Notes: generated by a model from the letters alone, not told the origin. A stretch of 64,000 bases of DNA from Antedon mediterranea (GCF_964355755.1 NC_092676.1:25030288-25094287), one strand, 5' to 3'. Counted from the stretch's first letter, positions 35,604 through 47,459 are shown. Program-made: numbers and translations.

Positions 35604-36599
35604 TACGAAAGTTAGTTAGTTCGGCTGAGTTGCTGAATAAGTTTTTGAGAAAGCGTTTGCTTGTGTGCCGTTCAACTAAACAATCGAATTGTTTTTAAGT
35701 TCACCAACGGTGAACATGCAGTTTTGTCGACACCGGAAATGTATAGACTTCCGCATTGTTTGTATTAATTCATTGTTTTCTTGAGTACTGCTATTTATAC
35801 CAACAGTGCGCACGGGAAAGGTGAGTTTCCACCTAACTATGATGCGATAGATTGAACCGTGAAATAGATTACTGTATACATTTACACTCATAAATTATTA
35901 TTATCTTATTTTTGGAATAAAGGTTACTTAACACTAGTTTACACTGGTATGACTATAGTCCGAACAGGTACAATAAAAAGAAACAGTATGGGAAAAGCTT
36001 TCCTAGACATCTGTCCTGCTATACTCACTGCGTACTCCACTTAAGACATTGCGGTATTTAAGGACCTGCACACAATTTAGTTATAAAAGAAAAGCCATAT
36101 TTTAAATAATTAATAATCTCCACTAGGTTGACTAATGATTGATATTTATATTGCAATATTTTCCACTCCGTATACAATTCTCGGCGTTGATACATTATTA
36201 TCATTATAACACATTATAAACCAAGGAAGAGTGAATTCCCGGATAATTACCTCATTCACAGGTGACAGACTTAAACAGAAAACAACTGTAATAAAAGCAA
36301 TGCGTCACAATATAAACTTTCTGTTGTACATAGGGATATATACTACAAGGACCATTAAAGCATCCGTTTTGTTTATCATAAATCATAATAACAGATAATA
36401 GTAATATAAATCGGTAGCTCCATTATGCTTACAGAGGACTCATTTCCTGATGAATGAAAAGGCTACGGTACATGTTCCTTGACGGCGCACTGCCGTCGTT
36501 TACGCATAGTAAGTCATTGCGGTAGGCCTAGGAAAACTGTGGTTCATAGGGATACTACTGTATTACGTAAATTACTAATAGTCGAATGTCGAAATATTA

Positions 36600-36743
36600 G
36601 CTCTGTCTACACTATCAAATAAATGCGATGTACGCATATATGGACATGAGGTCATATTACTACCATATTTGGGTATATCCCTACCATATTTGGGCACATC
36701 ACACTTCATTTGTCTAGTTTTATAGTGTAGACAGAGCATATTA
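36600..36743. mobile_element. MITE family A, copy 7
   Basis: Left terminus GCTCTGTCTACACTATCAA after TTA; right terminus TAGTGTAGACAGAGC before ATA. The flanks are compatible with a TA target duplication. Confidence 0.8.
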
Positions 36744-37001
36744 ATTGAACTGATTTATACGCGATGACAACAAGAGAGTATAAGAACCTCGGTTGAGAGG
36801 TTGAACGCGCGCGACGTGTACGCCTTTTATTATCCAATGTAAATTAAGTAACTCATTGAATTTCTTTGACATCTGTGATTACTCTCTGACTCAATTGATA
36901 TCTCCACATTCAATATTACAAGTAGAACATCGATCTTCCAAACATTAAGGGCGCGACTCACTTTATTTGAGCTCATGAAAGATATAATTTTAATATATTT
37001 T

Positions 37002-37061
37002 ACAGAGGGCGCTATTTATGACAAACTTTTTAAAAAGTTTGTCATAAATAGCGCCCTCTGT
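37002..37061. repeat. 60-bp perfect palindrome
   Basis: Two exact 30-base arms with no spacer: the left begins ACAGAGGGCGCTATTTATG and the right ends CATAAATAGCGCCCTCTGT, meeting at TTTTTAAAAA. No gene is adjacent. Confidence 0.95.
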
Positions 37062-40000
37062 GGTTGAATGAATAATGCGCATTTAAACAAAGTATTACAT
37101 AGTATTTTCGTTTACGTATTCAATTATTGTATTTTAATTTTCTGAATGTGTGAAATTTTTAACAAATTGGTGATTCATTTTAAACCCACATCGTAATGAG
37201 TAACTATTGAAACAGGAAATCTAAGATTAAAATTTATTTTCTGATTAAAACTATCGCTATCATGTTTTTTCAGTGTAACTCTGATGCCTTGAAAAACACA
37301 TTATATAGGACACTCGTGGGTTTGTATATTATTCTAGCTTTAAAAAAAATAGTCATCGAACACATGTATTGTGAAGTTATTATTCGCTGCTAATACTATA
37401 GACTCACTACAGCCGTGTAGACATATGCATTGTCTGCTAACACTATAGACTCACTACAGCTGTGTAGGCCTATTACATTGTCATCGTATTCGTACTGGAG
37501 GTATTTCGTTAAAACTATGAAAAGCAGTTTATACTCACTAACGTAGTCCGAAGTCGGGAAAAATTGTATCCATCAAACGTCTTTAAAACATATACATGCC
37601 TTATACAAAAACATTCAATCCCTTAACTTAAGAACCGTCGTGAAGAATAGTAAATACCAGAAGTGACAGAGAACTGCGGGTACACATTATGGAGATAGAT
37701 AGTCTGGGTCCCAGACGGGTTTTGACTTTTAATATTAGTAAAAAGATAAATATGTTGGCACATATGGCGTTTCATACGTACACTACTTGAGCTTGGAAAA
37801 AACGAAACATCGTGAACTACCACCATAAAAAAGAGACAATAAATAGGCTTACAGAGTTGGAGCAAGTCTAGAGACAGGTAGTATAATCTGGATAAGCGTG
37901 CCCGGCATCAATCTTTCGTACCTTGCTGAAACATGTGCAGACCATGCTGCGCAGTAACCTCCAATTACCAAATTGTTTCGACCGTATATAGCCTATTTCC
38001 TGATATTCCCTTAATATAATAATACATTTCCTTTTTCATAATATGATATGAAATATATAAACAGATTGAAGCATTTGAACAAAACTCAATGGCGCGGCGC
38101 ATGACGTAAGATACACGGTACTGTTTTGGAAGCTTTCGAGTTCAAACGAACAGGACCTAGTACACATGCGCGTGTTGCATTTTTGATACCATTCTATAAT
38201 TATCCGCCATTATTTATTCCATGCACCATAGATTGTTTCACAAAATCTATTTGTGTTTTGCTAATAATTATAGTAATTTGGAATCTAGAAGTTTCCATTC
38301 CACACAAAGGAGTGATTAACGAAAAGGGTAAGATTGCCTAGACCAGCAAGTCACGCATTTGTAAACGAGTCGTTTTAACTTACATATTTCCAGAAAGTTA
38401 ACAGATGTAGGCCTACTGTATTGCTAGTTGAAGCATGAACAAACTAAACAAATTATCATTTTTGTTTCTTTAGGGAACTAATTTTATTAATGCCTATATT
38501 CCGGAATTTGAATTTTTTATTTAATTGATTAAAATAATATTTTTGATATATCTTATCGCAACAGGTTTTTTATTGAATTGGATCATTATCAACAGGCCTG
38601 TATAGGTTATCTTTCTTGCCAGCAGTAGGTCGGTACGATATTCAATCTTCTGCCGCTGTAAATACGGTAACTTTTTTTACATATAACAACACGTGGTAAA
38701 AGCGAGACTAACCGCGAATTGGTCGTCGGTGTGGGGTTTTTCAAAGAAAATAACTTATTCCTACAACCGTTGATAAAATTCCTTTTAGTTTAGACTCGAT
38801 TATACTGTCTAAGTTTCTTACCAAAGTTTATCAGTTGAGTCTATTGTGACTCAATTTAGAACAAATGTCGGATACATTTAGTAAGCAAAAATGACAAAAT
38901 GAATCGCATGTGTCCGCTTGTTGAGATTCTAAAGAAACATTTCCGGCACAATCGAAACAAATTCCCAAGTGAGATATTTGGGTTCATAACACAGATTCAT
39001 AAATGGCTTTAAATGTAATATTAAAAAGTTCTCTTAATTTGCGGGTAATTCCATAAGTTATATATTCTTTAAATTATTAAAGAAAATGGAAACGTATCTG
39101 TTGAAGTTTTCCAAAGTTTTTGAAAACAACTTTCAATAAAGTCATCATAACATTCTAACATTATGTACATTGTAAAAATTGTAGCACAAAACAAAAGTTT
39201 AAATTACAACATTAACCTATTTATTCCAGGAAAATAATGGAAACATATAACAGAAACTAGAAAAGGAGAAATTACTAATCTTACTAATCCTGAAAAAGGT
39301 TCATTTAGATCCTAATATTATAAGAGAGAAATTTCTTTTTTGTTGTAACCAATATTAACAGTCTACTTGAGAAAGAAAGCTGAATGCTTGCGAAATGTTG
39401 TTGTAAGTACCATTTTTAGTACTTTTCGATCGATTAGATCAACAAAAAAGAAAAACTCTCTCCTAATAAACCCAATCCTATAAACAGCGAAACTCAGTAG
39501 TACGAGAGGCGGCATGAATACGAGGCCTAACTGATTTTTTTTAATGTGTTGTTTAATCAAGAATGGTGTCCTGTAGGCCTAACTGATAATATTTTATAAA
39601 AATTACGTCATTGAGAAAGACATTCCTACTAAATATTTCAGATACAAGAATCGGGTAAACCGATTCTTGTAGTCACCAAAATATTTCTACTTTTATAAAA
39701 AAAAAAGTACTACAAATTGGTGTTTACGTAATTAAACTTAGCTTAACTCAATAGTCTGTTATAATCCAGGAGTGTTACCTGTCTTAACCGGACCTGTCAA
39801 ATTCGATAACTAAGCGTTAATTAAACGTAATCAGACAACCGGAAGCAATACTCACTATCATCGAAATAGCTGTCGATTATATTTGTCATAATTACTCATT
39901 TTATACAGTAAAATTGACCTTTTAATAGTAGGGTGAAACAAAATATAATCCCAATCAAAGTCGACTCGGTATTAGTAATTTTTATGAAATATTTTGCGGT

Positions 40001-40805
40001 CAGTAAGTAGACTAAGGGTGGCGCTGGAATAGTGACGACCGATTTATCCCGCGGGATAGTTTAGTACTGTAATTAAAGTTTATTTTCTAAAACTTTGTTA
40101 GTTCCTGAGTTTGCAGCACAGATAGATTAGCAGAGATATCTATTGCTTCCTGTGTTTGTCTCAAAATGTTGCAAACCTTGTTCTGGATGATTCACTCCGA
40201 TATAATAAATAAGATCGTTCTCAAACTCCGTTTTGCTTTATTCAATATCTGAAAACAAGATCGGATGAGGTCACACCTGGTGTGTGTGAAGACACGTTTT
40301 GCAAATTCATACAATTTAATTGTAAGTCTATTCATATAATGTAAAAACCCTGGGGAGGTTATTGTAGCACGACCTCGGGAGTCTGGTCATTGCGTCGCAA
40401 GATTATGCACACATTGAGGTCATACGCAGGTTGACCTAAGGAGAGACAAGCTGGAACAAAATGTATTCTGGTAAATGTTGTCCTTGAATATGATTTTATA
40501 GAAGGAGGGCATATCAAAACCAGCGTGGAGTATACGCCGTTCTGACAGGTTTTCATGTTCATAATATTATAGGTCAAAGTGCCGTGGATTTTGACAACAG
40601 CAATACGTACTTTGTTTATAATACAAGCAAGCAAGCTGAGTTGTTTGAGAATAATATATGGGAACCACTATTTGAAAAACACAGATTATTCGCCGGGATA
40701 TAACTGGTCAAACTTCAGCTTTGTTTTGATGGTTTTGTCGAGTAGGCTATGTACGTCAGATAGATCGGTTTATCGTCAATCATATGGTTCATAATATTTT
40801 TCAAG

Positions 40806-41813
40806 ATGATTTTGCGCGAACTGTATGTTTTTATTGCTACACTATTTTCATACTTGCACATTTCTAGATGTATGCAACGGATAGCTTTCTTTGAAACGCC
40901 GAGGAATGTTACGGTAAATGAAGGTGACGTTGCCTCTATGACATGCGGACTTAATCAGAGGTTGAATCTTAGTCAAACAGAGGAACACGTTGCTTGGTAT
41001 AAATCAGGTGCTGGTGGAGCTTTAACAAGGAATAATGATGTTTTTTCTAAAGCGCTTGAAAATAGGACACATGTTATAATTTCTGGTTCGGGAAGTCGAT
41101 TCACATTGATAATATACAACGTAAAACTGTCGGACGCCGGTATTTATTTCTGTGTTGTATTTTCGAGGGGTAGCACTGTGCCATCCCCTGCTGCTTCTAT
41201 AGGTGTTCGCAGAATAGTTAAATCTGGAGCAATTCCAACACTAACGACGAACGTCCACCACAATGGCGATGGCACATCTATGGTGTCACAGCTACTTGCA
41301 CCAAATCGGCCAAGTGTACCAACAACAACAACAAATAAAAACAATTTAAATAATAACGATAATATTGATCTGAATTATCTTGATACAAAACTACAAAGTG
41401 CGCTAATCTTGCATTTAATGGCAGACGGAATTTTCTTTTTTATTATTTTTATTACAATCATTATTACTGCTTTGTGTTTACGCAAACAAATCGCAACCTT
41501 TCAATTAATTCATCAACATTTGCATTTTCAAGCGGATAATAAAGATGGAAAACGAAGAAGATTTATGAGTTGGAATGGTTTCAGTCAGCATAAAGGTAAG
41601 AAGCGATCGGAGTATCAAGAATACATAAAAGAAGGGGGAGCACGAAGTGAGTATACGACTCTCAACACTGACCGAATGCATCGTGTTGGTTTACTCAAAG
41701 ACAATGCTAGCAGCAGCAGTTCACACACGGTTGAAATGACGTCTTTAAAGTTGCCTTCTCAACATTACCATAGTTCAGTTCTTGAAGATGTCAAAAAGAC
41801 ATCGACTCAGTAG
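40806..41813 (+). CDS. Intronless V-type Ig receptor with ITIM-like motif
   Basis: 335 residues in one frame. Signal peptide 1-22. One V-like Ig domain spans about 25-135, with Cys47, Trp64 (AWYK), the J-strand signature DAGIYFC (Asp110 to Cys116) and glycosylation sites NVT, NLS and NRT. A long Thr/Asn-rich stalk (143-190) follows, then one membrane segment at about 207-225. The tail contains SEYTTL at 281-286, which fits the ITIM consensus (S/I/V/L)xYxx(L/I/V), and a Ser-rich stretch (302-306). ITIMs recruit SHP-1/SHP-2-type phosphatases in vertebrates, so an inhibitory role is inferred. The last 17 codons belong to a tandem repeat that continues into the 3' flank. Polyadenylation signals AATAAA occur at about 41,925-41,945. 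Confidence 0.83.
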   Translation: MILRELYVFIATLFSYLHISRCMQRIAFFETPRNVTVNEGDVASMTCGLNQRLNLSQTEEHVAWYKSGAGGALTRNNDVFSKALENRTHVIISGSGSRFTLIIYNVKLSDAGIYFCVVFSRGSTVPSPAASIGVRRIVKSGAIPTLTTNVHHNGDGTSMVSQLLAPNRPSVPTTTTNKNNLNNNDNIDLNYLDTKLQSALILHLMADGIFFFIIFITIIITALCLRKQIATFQLIHQHLHFQADNKDGKRRRFMSWNGFSQHKGKKRSEYQEYIKEGGARSEYTTLNTDRMHRVGLLKDNASSSSSHTVEMTSLKLPSQHYHSSVLEDVKKTSTQ

Positions 41814-42150
41814 CGACATTGAAAGGACATTTCTAAGAACATTACCATAGTTCAGTTCTAGATATCAAACTAGAGGTATCACAACGTCCAAAATACAAGG
41901 ACAGCTATTAGGAGATAAAGATAAAATAAAAATTATCAATAAATGTTGAAAGGACATTTCTAAGAACATTACCAGTTCTTGAAGATATAAAACATATGTA
42001 GACGTATCACAGCGTCCAAAATACAAGGACAGCTATTAGGAGATAAAGATGAAATAAACATCAGTAAATGTTAAAGGACATTTCTAAGAACATTAACATC
42101 CGTTCTTGAAGATATTAAACCTATGTAGACGTATCACAACATTATCAGTA
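41759..42150 (+). repeat. Tandem repeat spanning the end of the second Ig gene and its 3' UTR
   Basis: The motif CATTACCATAGTTCAGTTCT occurs in the last codons (41,764) and again at 41,840. CATTACCAGTTCTTGAAGAT follows at 41,968 and CATTAACATCCGTTCTTGAA at 42,091. Longer shared parts include GACATTTCTAAGAACATT and AAATACAAGGACAGCTATTA with AGGAGATAAAGAT. Confidence 0.85.
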
Positions 42151-43990
42151 ACTGGTTAAGATATTTCTAAGAATGTTCTTCAGTGATGCAGTGGATTTTC
42201 CATGACGAATCGTCAAAACCAAGCACAGTTTTATCATTTTTTTCAGAAGGAACTTAAATACAGGTGAATATAGGTGACAGGTGAAGGCATACAAATAAAA
42301 TATTTATTAAGATAATGTACGCCCTAAAACAATTTGCATCATCTGGACATAAAAATTATGTGATATTTAGAGTGGCAAAAACAAAATCGACAAATCAATA
42401 CCGAGAATGTCAAACGTTCACGTAGATTGCAGAAACAGTACCGAATTGATACTCCTCAAAAACTTTTCATATTAAGTTTCAGTCTCATGGGTACTTCAGA
42501 CCAACTGTCTGCTAACAACAAAAATCGAATGAGGAGTTATTCTACTATAATTTACTTGATAAAGAGATAACATTCATTGAAATGTATAATATACTGCAAC
42601 TACTGTTGTATTTACTTTGTCTCGATGACTTGCGATATAGTCGGTTAAAAGATCTAGTGACAGTTGCAGAATTGGTTGCCGGCTGACACAAATTGTAATT
42701 GTATAGATTTGCACATTTCTTTCTTTCTTTCATTTAAAGCTTAATTTCTAATTTCACACATGTTATCCGGTCTAGTTTACTCCCATATATAAGATATGAT
42801 TATATGAACAAACTTGTTCGGTTATATCCTTACCAAAATGCTAAGTAAAATTAAAAATAATATTTCATTTTTTAATAAAATTATTGTCTAGGCTCTACTC
42901 AAAGTGTACAGATTTTTTGTTAAAACATGTTCACATCTAAAACCGGTGACAAACGTAAACTAAAACACATTTCCTGAAATATAGTAAATTGTTATATAGA
43001 TTCTGTTTACAACTTTTAATGCATGATGTTACTATAGAAGGGCTAAGCGACTAACCATTCAAAACAGAATTTTCGATTTAAAGTTGTCATTTTCTTATAC
43101 AGAATCACGGTGTTAGTACTGTAACCAACATTTAATTGTACTATATATACATTAAGTTCAATGTGTAAAAACAATTTTAGTATTTTCATGACATTTGAAT
43201 AGTTTTAATATGTGATATTTCCTAATATAAATGGACAATTAATACAAATGCCACTGAACTCTTCAGGCCCGGATTGGTTACCGGGTTGGTTTTCCCACAA
43301 AGAAGGGTCATGCTCTAGGCTAGATAAGCATGATATTTCACTGCATATTTCACTGCTGATCTCTATTTAAAAGGTATCTTCAGGAAAAATGAGTTTGGAT
43401 CTAGCATGGTAAATACATAGAAAATAGACCTGGGTGAAGCGAATAGAAGCCTAAAGATATGACAATCGTCAGACACAAAATGTGATCTAGCATTCCAACT
43501 ATGTGAATTACTTTAATCAAATCATAAAATTAATAGTTATCAATAAACTGAATTAATATCAACAATTTGTATTGGTATCTAATACTGTTGTGGGAAAATC
43601 AAACTGGCAAATATGATCAAAAGCGCTGACATGACCCGATTGAAGAGAGAATTACGTCATTTCAAAAACTCGGCTCCACCCTTGTTATCTATTTGTCTCA
43701 TTCCTTTACAAGTTGACAGACTTAATATGGTATGCAGTCTAACAGATTAATTACGTATTATTCAGATTCAATTATTGTCTCCAGGAAACGATTGTTAAAG
43801 CAATCTGGAAATTTGGTTAGATTACCACTGAGGAAACGATTGTTGAGATCATTGCTACCATGGGACTACATCCGAGTATTATCCAACCAAAATTATCATA
43901 TACTTTAATTTACATACAATGACGAGTGACAATATATTTTTTTTTACTATGTGTAGAAGATAATTAAACACATTAGTAAGCTGCTCCAAG
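42151..43990. other. Intergenic spacer between the second and third Ig genes
   Basis: AT-rich, no gene recognised. The two plus-strand Ig genes are 2.2 kb apart. Confidence 0.5.
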
Positions 43991-44992
43991 ATGGTATTGG
44001 GTGGAAGTGTGAATTATGGCTTTGTAGCCCTGATAAATGTATCTAGGACTGTTTTGATATTCATTGGGTTGTGTCAGGCTTCAGGCATTATTACGAAACA
44101 ACCTAAGTCTGGGCACGCTATTGAAGGCTCTACGCTAACACTGAGTTGCGAGTTTTCCCGCCCTTTACAGTTTCGTGACGAAAATATCGTTTGGTACAAG
44201 AATCACAAAGCATTATCCACAAATGACGTAGTGATATCGGAAGAAGACAATCGGCGTTTCATATCTGTGATAGTAAGTAAAAATAACAAACGTTTTGACT
44301 TGAAAATCAAACAAGTCTCAAACAACGACACGGGTGTATACTTTTGTTATTTTACACTAAGCGATGAGAGTACAGCGCGATCAGTCAACGCATTTATAAC
44401 TATAGATCCAGTACCAGAAACAACGACCGCTTTCCCGTCAACTTTTTTCACCAACTCCCGAAAAACTGACGTCATCAATAAAACGCACCCGACTGCTGTA
44501 TTTGTTAGCATCAGTACTACGTGTATTGCATTGGTACTTCTGGTGATCATTGTTTTATGGCTTTTTAAAGGAAAGAAAACTTACGATAATAATAGATACA
44601 TCAACGATCTTATAATGCCGTCGTCTTGTTTAAAACGAACTTATAACGACGACGACGCGGAAGATGAAGTGCCGTCAACGAGAGCTTTTGAGGACGACGT
44701 GTTTGTGAACAAGAACGCTGCGGGGTTATTTTTTATTTCTGGTAGGCCGCCTACGACTACGACGATTGATAACAGGGTACAAAATGACTATCATGATATT
44801 AGCACGATAGTACCACCAGCAAAAGATATATCAAAACAATTATCTCATGGTTCAAATCCAGTGAAGAAGGAACGAAAGCATCGCAATGTCGAGGGATTAA
44901 CGTATGCGCAGCTAGATCTCAAGACAAATAATAAAGCAAGTATACGTAGAGGTATGCCACGCACGAATTATGCAGTAATCGAACTTCAATAA
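43991..44992 (+). CDS. Intronless V-type Ig receptor with ITIM and ITSM
   Basis: 333 residues in one frame. The hydrophobic leader covers about 10-30. A V-like Ig domain spans about 33-137, with Cys53, Trp68 (VWYK), DTGVYFC ending at Cys119, and glycosylation sites NDT and NKT. A Thr-rich stalk precedes a membrane segment at 168-192, which is followed by KGKK. The 140-residue tail is acidic in its first half and ends with two phosphotyrosine motifs: LTYAQL at 303-308 (a textbook ITIM) and TNYAVI at 325-330 (fits the ITSM consensus TxYxx(V/I)). The tyrosines are 22 residues apart, similar to the ITIM-ITSM pair of vertebrate inhibitory receptors and compatible with tandem-SH2 phosphatase binding. 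NDYHDI (Y267) is a third candidate. Inhibitory signalling is inferred. The stop codon lies inside an AATAAA hexamer. Confidence 0.85.
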   Translation: MVLGGSVNYGFVALINVSRTVLIFIGLCQASGIITKQPKSGHAIEGSTLTLSCEFSRPLQFRDENIVWYKNHKALSTNDVVISEEDNRRFISVIVSKNNKRFDLKIKQVSNNDTGVYFCYFTLSDESTARSVNAFITIDPVPETTTAFPSTFFTNSRKTDVINKTHPTAVFVSISTTCIALVLLVIIVLWLFKGKKTYDNNRYINDLIMPSSCLKRTYNDDDAEDEVPSTRAFEDDVFVNKNAAGLFFISGRPPTTTTIDNRVQNDYHDISTIVPPAKDISKQLSHGSNPVKKERKHRNVEGLTYAQLDLKTNNKASIRRGMPRTNYAVIELQ

Positions 44993-45119
44993 AACGTTAA
45001 CATAATTACAGGTATAATATCCGATATAGTCCAACGGAAGAAACTATTACAATATTTTGGACGATGACGGGTAGCAATTTGGATGCACGCGAAGGAATGT
45101 GTGTTATGACGTCAACACT

Positions 45120-45730
45120 TTTAATAACTGACAGTGATTCACACACAGATTGTGTAGAATATTTTTTTTCACGCACACTGTTGATTCACACACAGGCTGT
45201 AGACTATAGAATGTTGAATTCACACACAGGTTGTGTAGAATGTTGATTCACACATAGATTATGTAGAATGATGATTCACACACAGTTTAATTTTGTTTCA
45301 CACACTTTGTGTAGAGTCGGTTCACACGGTTGTGTAGAATGTTGATTCACAAATAGATTATGTAGAATGTTGATTCACACATAGTTTAATGTTGTTTCAC
45401 ACACAGGTTGTATGAAATGTTGATTCACACACAGGTTGTGTAGAATGTTGATTCACAAATAGATTATGTAGAATGTTGATTCACACATAGTTTAATGTTG
45501 TTTCACACACAGGTTGTATGAAATGTTGATTCACACACGGTTGTGTAGAATGTTGATTCACAAATAGATTATGTAGAATGTTGATTCACACATAGTTTAA
45601 TGTTGTTTCACACACAGGTTGTATGAAATGTTGATTCACACACAGGTTGTGTAGAATGTCGATTCACACACAGGTTGTGTAGATCGAGTCGGTTCACACG
45701 GTTGTTAGAATGTTAATTCACACACATAGA
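45120..45730. repeat. ~28-bp tandem repeat 3' of the third Ig gene
   Basis: The unit is like GATTCACACACAGGTTGTGT followed by AGAATGTT, with about 20 copies. Larger period blocks include CACAAATAGATTATGTAGAA. A downstream AATAAA (about 45,916) could end a transcript that includes it. Confidence 0.85.
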
Positions 45731-46523
45731 ATCAATAGCATTATTTCCAACTATCCGGAGGGCAGTGAAGTTTGTACCGATTTGATAATCAGTATTGTCT
45801 CCGCCTTCAACAGATAATTAACCCCACCTCTCTTTAAAACATTTATAAGCTTTATATAGGCCTCATGTAAATATAAATCGATCATTATATTTTATACTTC
45901 AATTGATGTTTTTCAATAAAACGTATCAAATGTAACCTGATTTTTGACTTATTTATATTGTCTTATGTGTTTTGCACATCTGAAGTTGGCACGTAAACAT
46001 TTTATTGAATTGAATACTGTGTAGGCCTACACACGTAGGCCTATGCTTAACTATCCACTCACCCATCATACACCGGCCTAATATGCCTTACTGTACAGAA
46101 TTAACTGAAGCCTATACTATAGGAGCTACCATTATTGCATCCAAACAACAAAGTAAACTTACCTAATACAGTAAATTGGCATCATAATGTATGGCCTAAC
46201 ATCTGTTAAAAGGAACTGAATTGCACCTTCCATTTTTGTCATAAGACCTACACGCTTTCCTTTACAAAAGGTATGTCAAGAATGTGGAAAAGAAAAAAAA
46301 CTTTTTTAAAAAATCCTTAAATACAGTAATAGAAACATAATTTAACAAATACATTTTATTAAATAAGGGAATATAAAAAATAGACCTTATTATAGATATA
46401 TAGGCCTATGTGTTTTTACTCGGTAAATAATTATACACCTTCAACATCTGTCAAGTCAATCATTGACAGAATCTCAGCATACGTATTATACGTATATCCA
46501 GATTTTAGATGTTTGCAATAGAT

Positions 46524-46610
46524 GTCTCCGTGGCGCAATGGATAGCGCGTTGGACTTCTATGGTTGTCAATGCAATTCAAAGGTTGTGGGTTCGAGTCCC
46601 ACCGGAGATG
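46524..46610 (+). tRNA. tRNA-Arg(UCU), intron-containing, copy 1
   Basis: The acceptor stem GTCTCCG pairs with CGGAGAT, with one G-U pair. The D arm is GCGCAATGGATAGCGC. The anticodon arm is TTGGA-CTTCTA...TTCAA with anticodon TCT, and the T arm is GTGGGTTCGAGTCCCAC with discriminator G. An intron of about 15 bases follows position 37, as is usual for animal tRNA-Arg(UCU). The A and B box promoters are internal. A T-run about 10 bases downstream can act as a Pol III terminator. Confidence 0.93.
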
Positions 46611-46806
46611 TTATTTTTAAAATTTTTACTAGCTTAACTTGAAACATCGATACTAGGTCTATATTATTTTTAATGGCTATTAAAGTCAACGCCACTCACT
46701 TCTAAAGCTTGGTTCGCATTAGAACGCATCGCAAGGACGTAAGTGAGCTGACCCCTGACAAGCGACAATTGGAAATGTTACAATACAAGCAATCTTTGCA
46801 ACAGAT

Positions 46807-46893
46807 GTCTCCGTGGCGCAATGGATAGCGCGTTGGACTTCTATGGTTGTCGATGCAATTCAAAGGTTGTGGGTTCGAGTCCCACCGGAGATG
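46807..46893 (+). tRNA. tRNA-Arg(UCU), intron-containing, copy 2
   Basis: Identical to copy 1 except for one intron base (A to G, within TTGTCGATG). It is followed by TTATTTTTTTT, a strong Pol III terminator, and lies in a 283-bp tandem unit. Confidence 0.93.
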
Positions 46894-47087
46894 TTATTTT
46901 TTTTATATTTTTACTAGCTTAACTTGAAACATCGATACTTGATCTATATTATTTTCAATGGCTAATAAAGTCAACGCCACTCATTTCTAAAGCTTGGTTC
47001 GCATTAGAACGCATCGCAAGGACGTAAGTTAGCTGACCAAAGCGACAGTTCGAAATGTTTACAATACAAGCAATGTTTGCAACAGAT

Positions 47088-47174
47088 GTCTCCGTGGCGC
47101 AATGGATAGCGCGTTGGACTTCTATGGTTGTCGATGCAATTCAAAGGTTGTGGGTTCGAGTCCCACCGGAGATG
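47088..47174 (+). tRNA. tRNA-Arg(UCU), intron-containing, copy 3
   Basis: Same mature sequence and intron as copy 2, with the same downstream T-run. The spacing from copy 2 is 281 bp. Confidence 0.93.
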
Positions 47175-47372
47175 TTATTTTTTTTATATTTTTACTAGCT
47201 TAACTTGAAACATCGATACTTGATCTATATTATTTTCAATGGCTAATAAAGTCAACGCCACTCATTTCTAAAGCTTGGTTCGCATTAGAACGCATCGCAA
47301 GGACGTAAATGAGCTGACCAATGACAAGCGACAATTCGAAATGATACAATACAAGCAATCTTTGCAACAGAT

Positions 47373-47459
47373 GTCTCCGTGGCGCAATGGATAGCGCGTT
47401 GGACTTCTATGGTTGTCGATGCAATTCAAAGGTTGTGGGTTCGAGTCCCACCGGAGATG
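47373..47459 (+). tRNA. tRNA-Arg(UCU), intron-containing, copy 4
   Basis: Same mature sequence and intron as copies 2 and 3; 285 bp from copy 3. The T-run terminator is kept. Confidence 0.93.

Larger units (their letters stand above)
35620..40805. other. Intergenic region between divergent Ig genes
   Basis: No gene recognised. It holds MITE copy 7, the 60-bp palindrome, the repeat at 37,695 and a short hairpin ACAAGAATCGG/CCGATTCTTGT at about 39,644-39,672. Promoters of the first and second Ig genes must lie at its two ends, but no core element was clear. Confidence 0.5.

Noticed and set aside
38126-38341. 71-codon plus frame with a hydrophobic segment
   Set aside because: No splice support, no domain, composition like the surrounding noncoding DNA.
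45064-45246. Small frame after the third Ig gene
   Set aside because: Mostly translation of the 28-bp tandem repeat.
45120-45730. CRISPR-like regular repeats
   Set aside because: The units have no unique spacers of constant size, and the genome is eukaryotic; this is a minisatellite.
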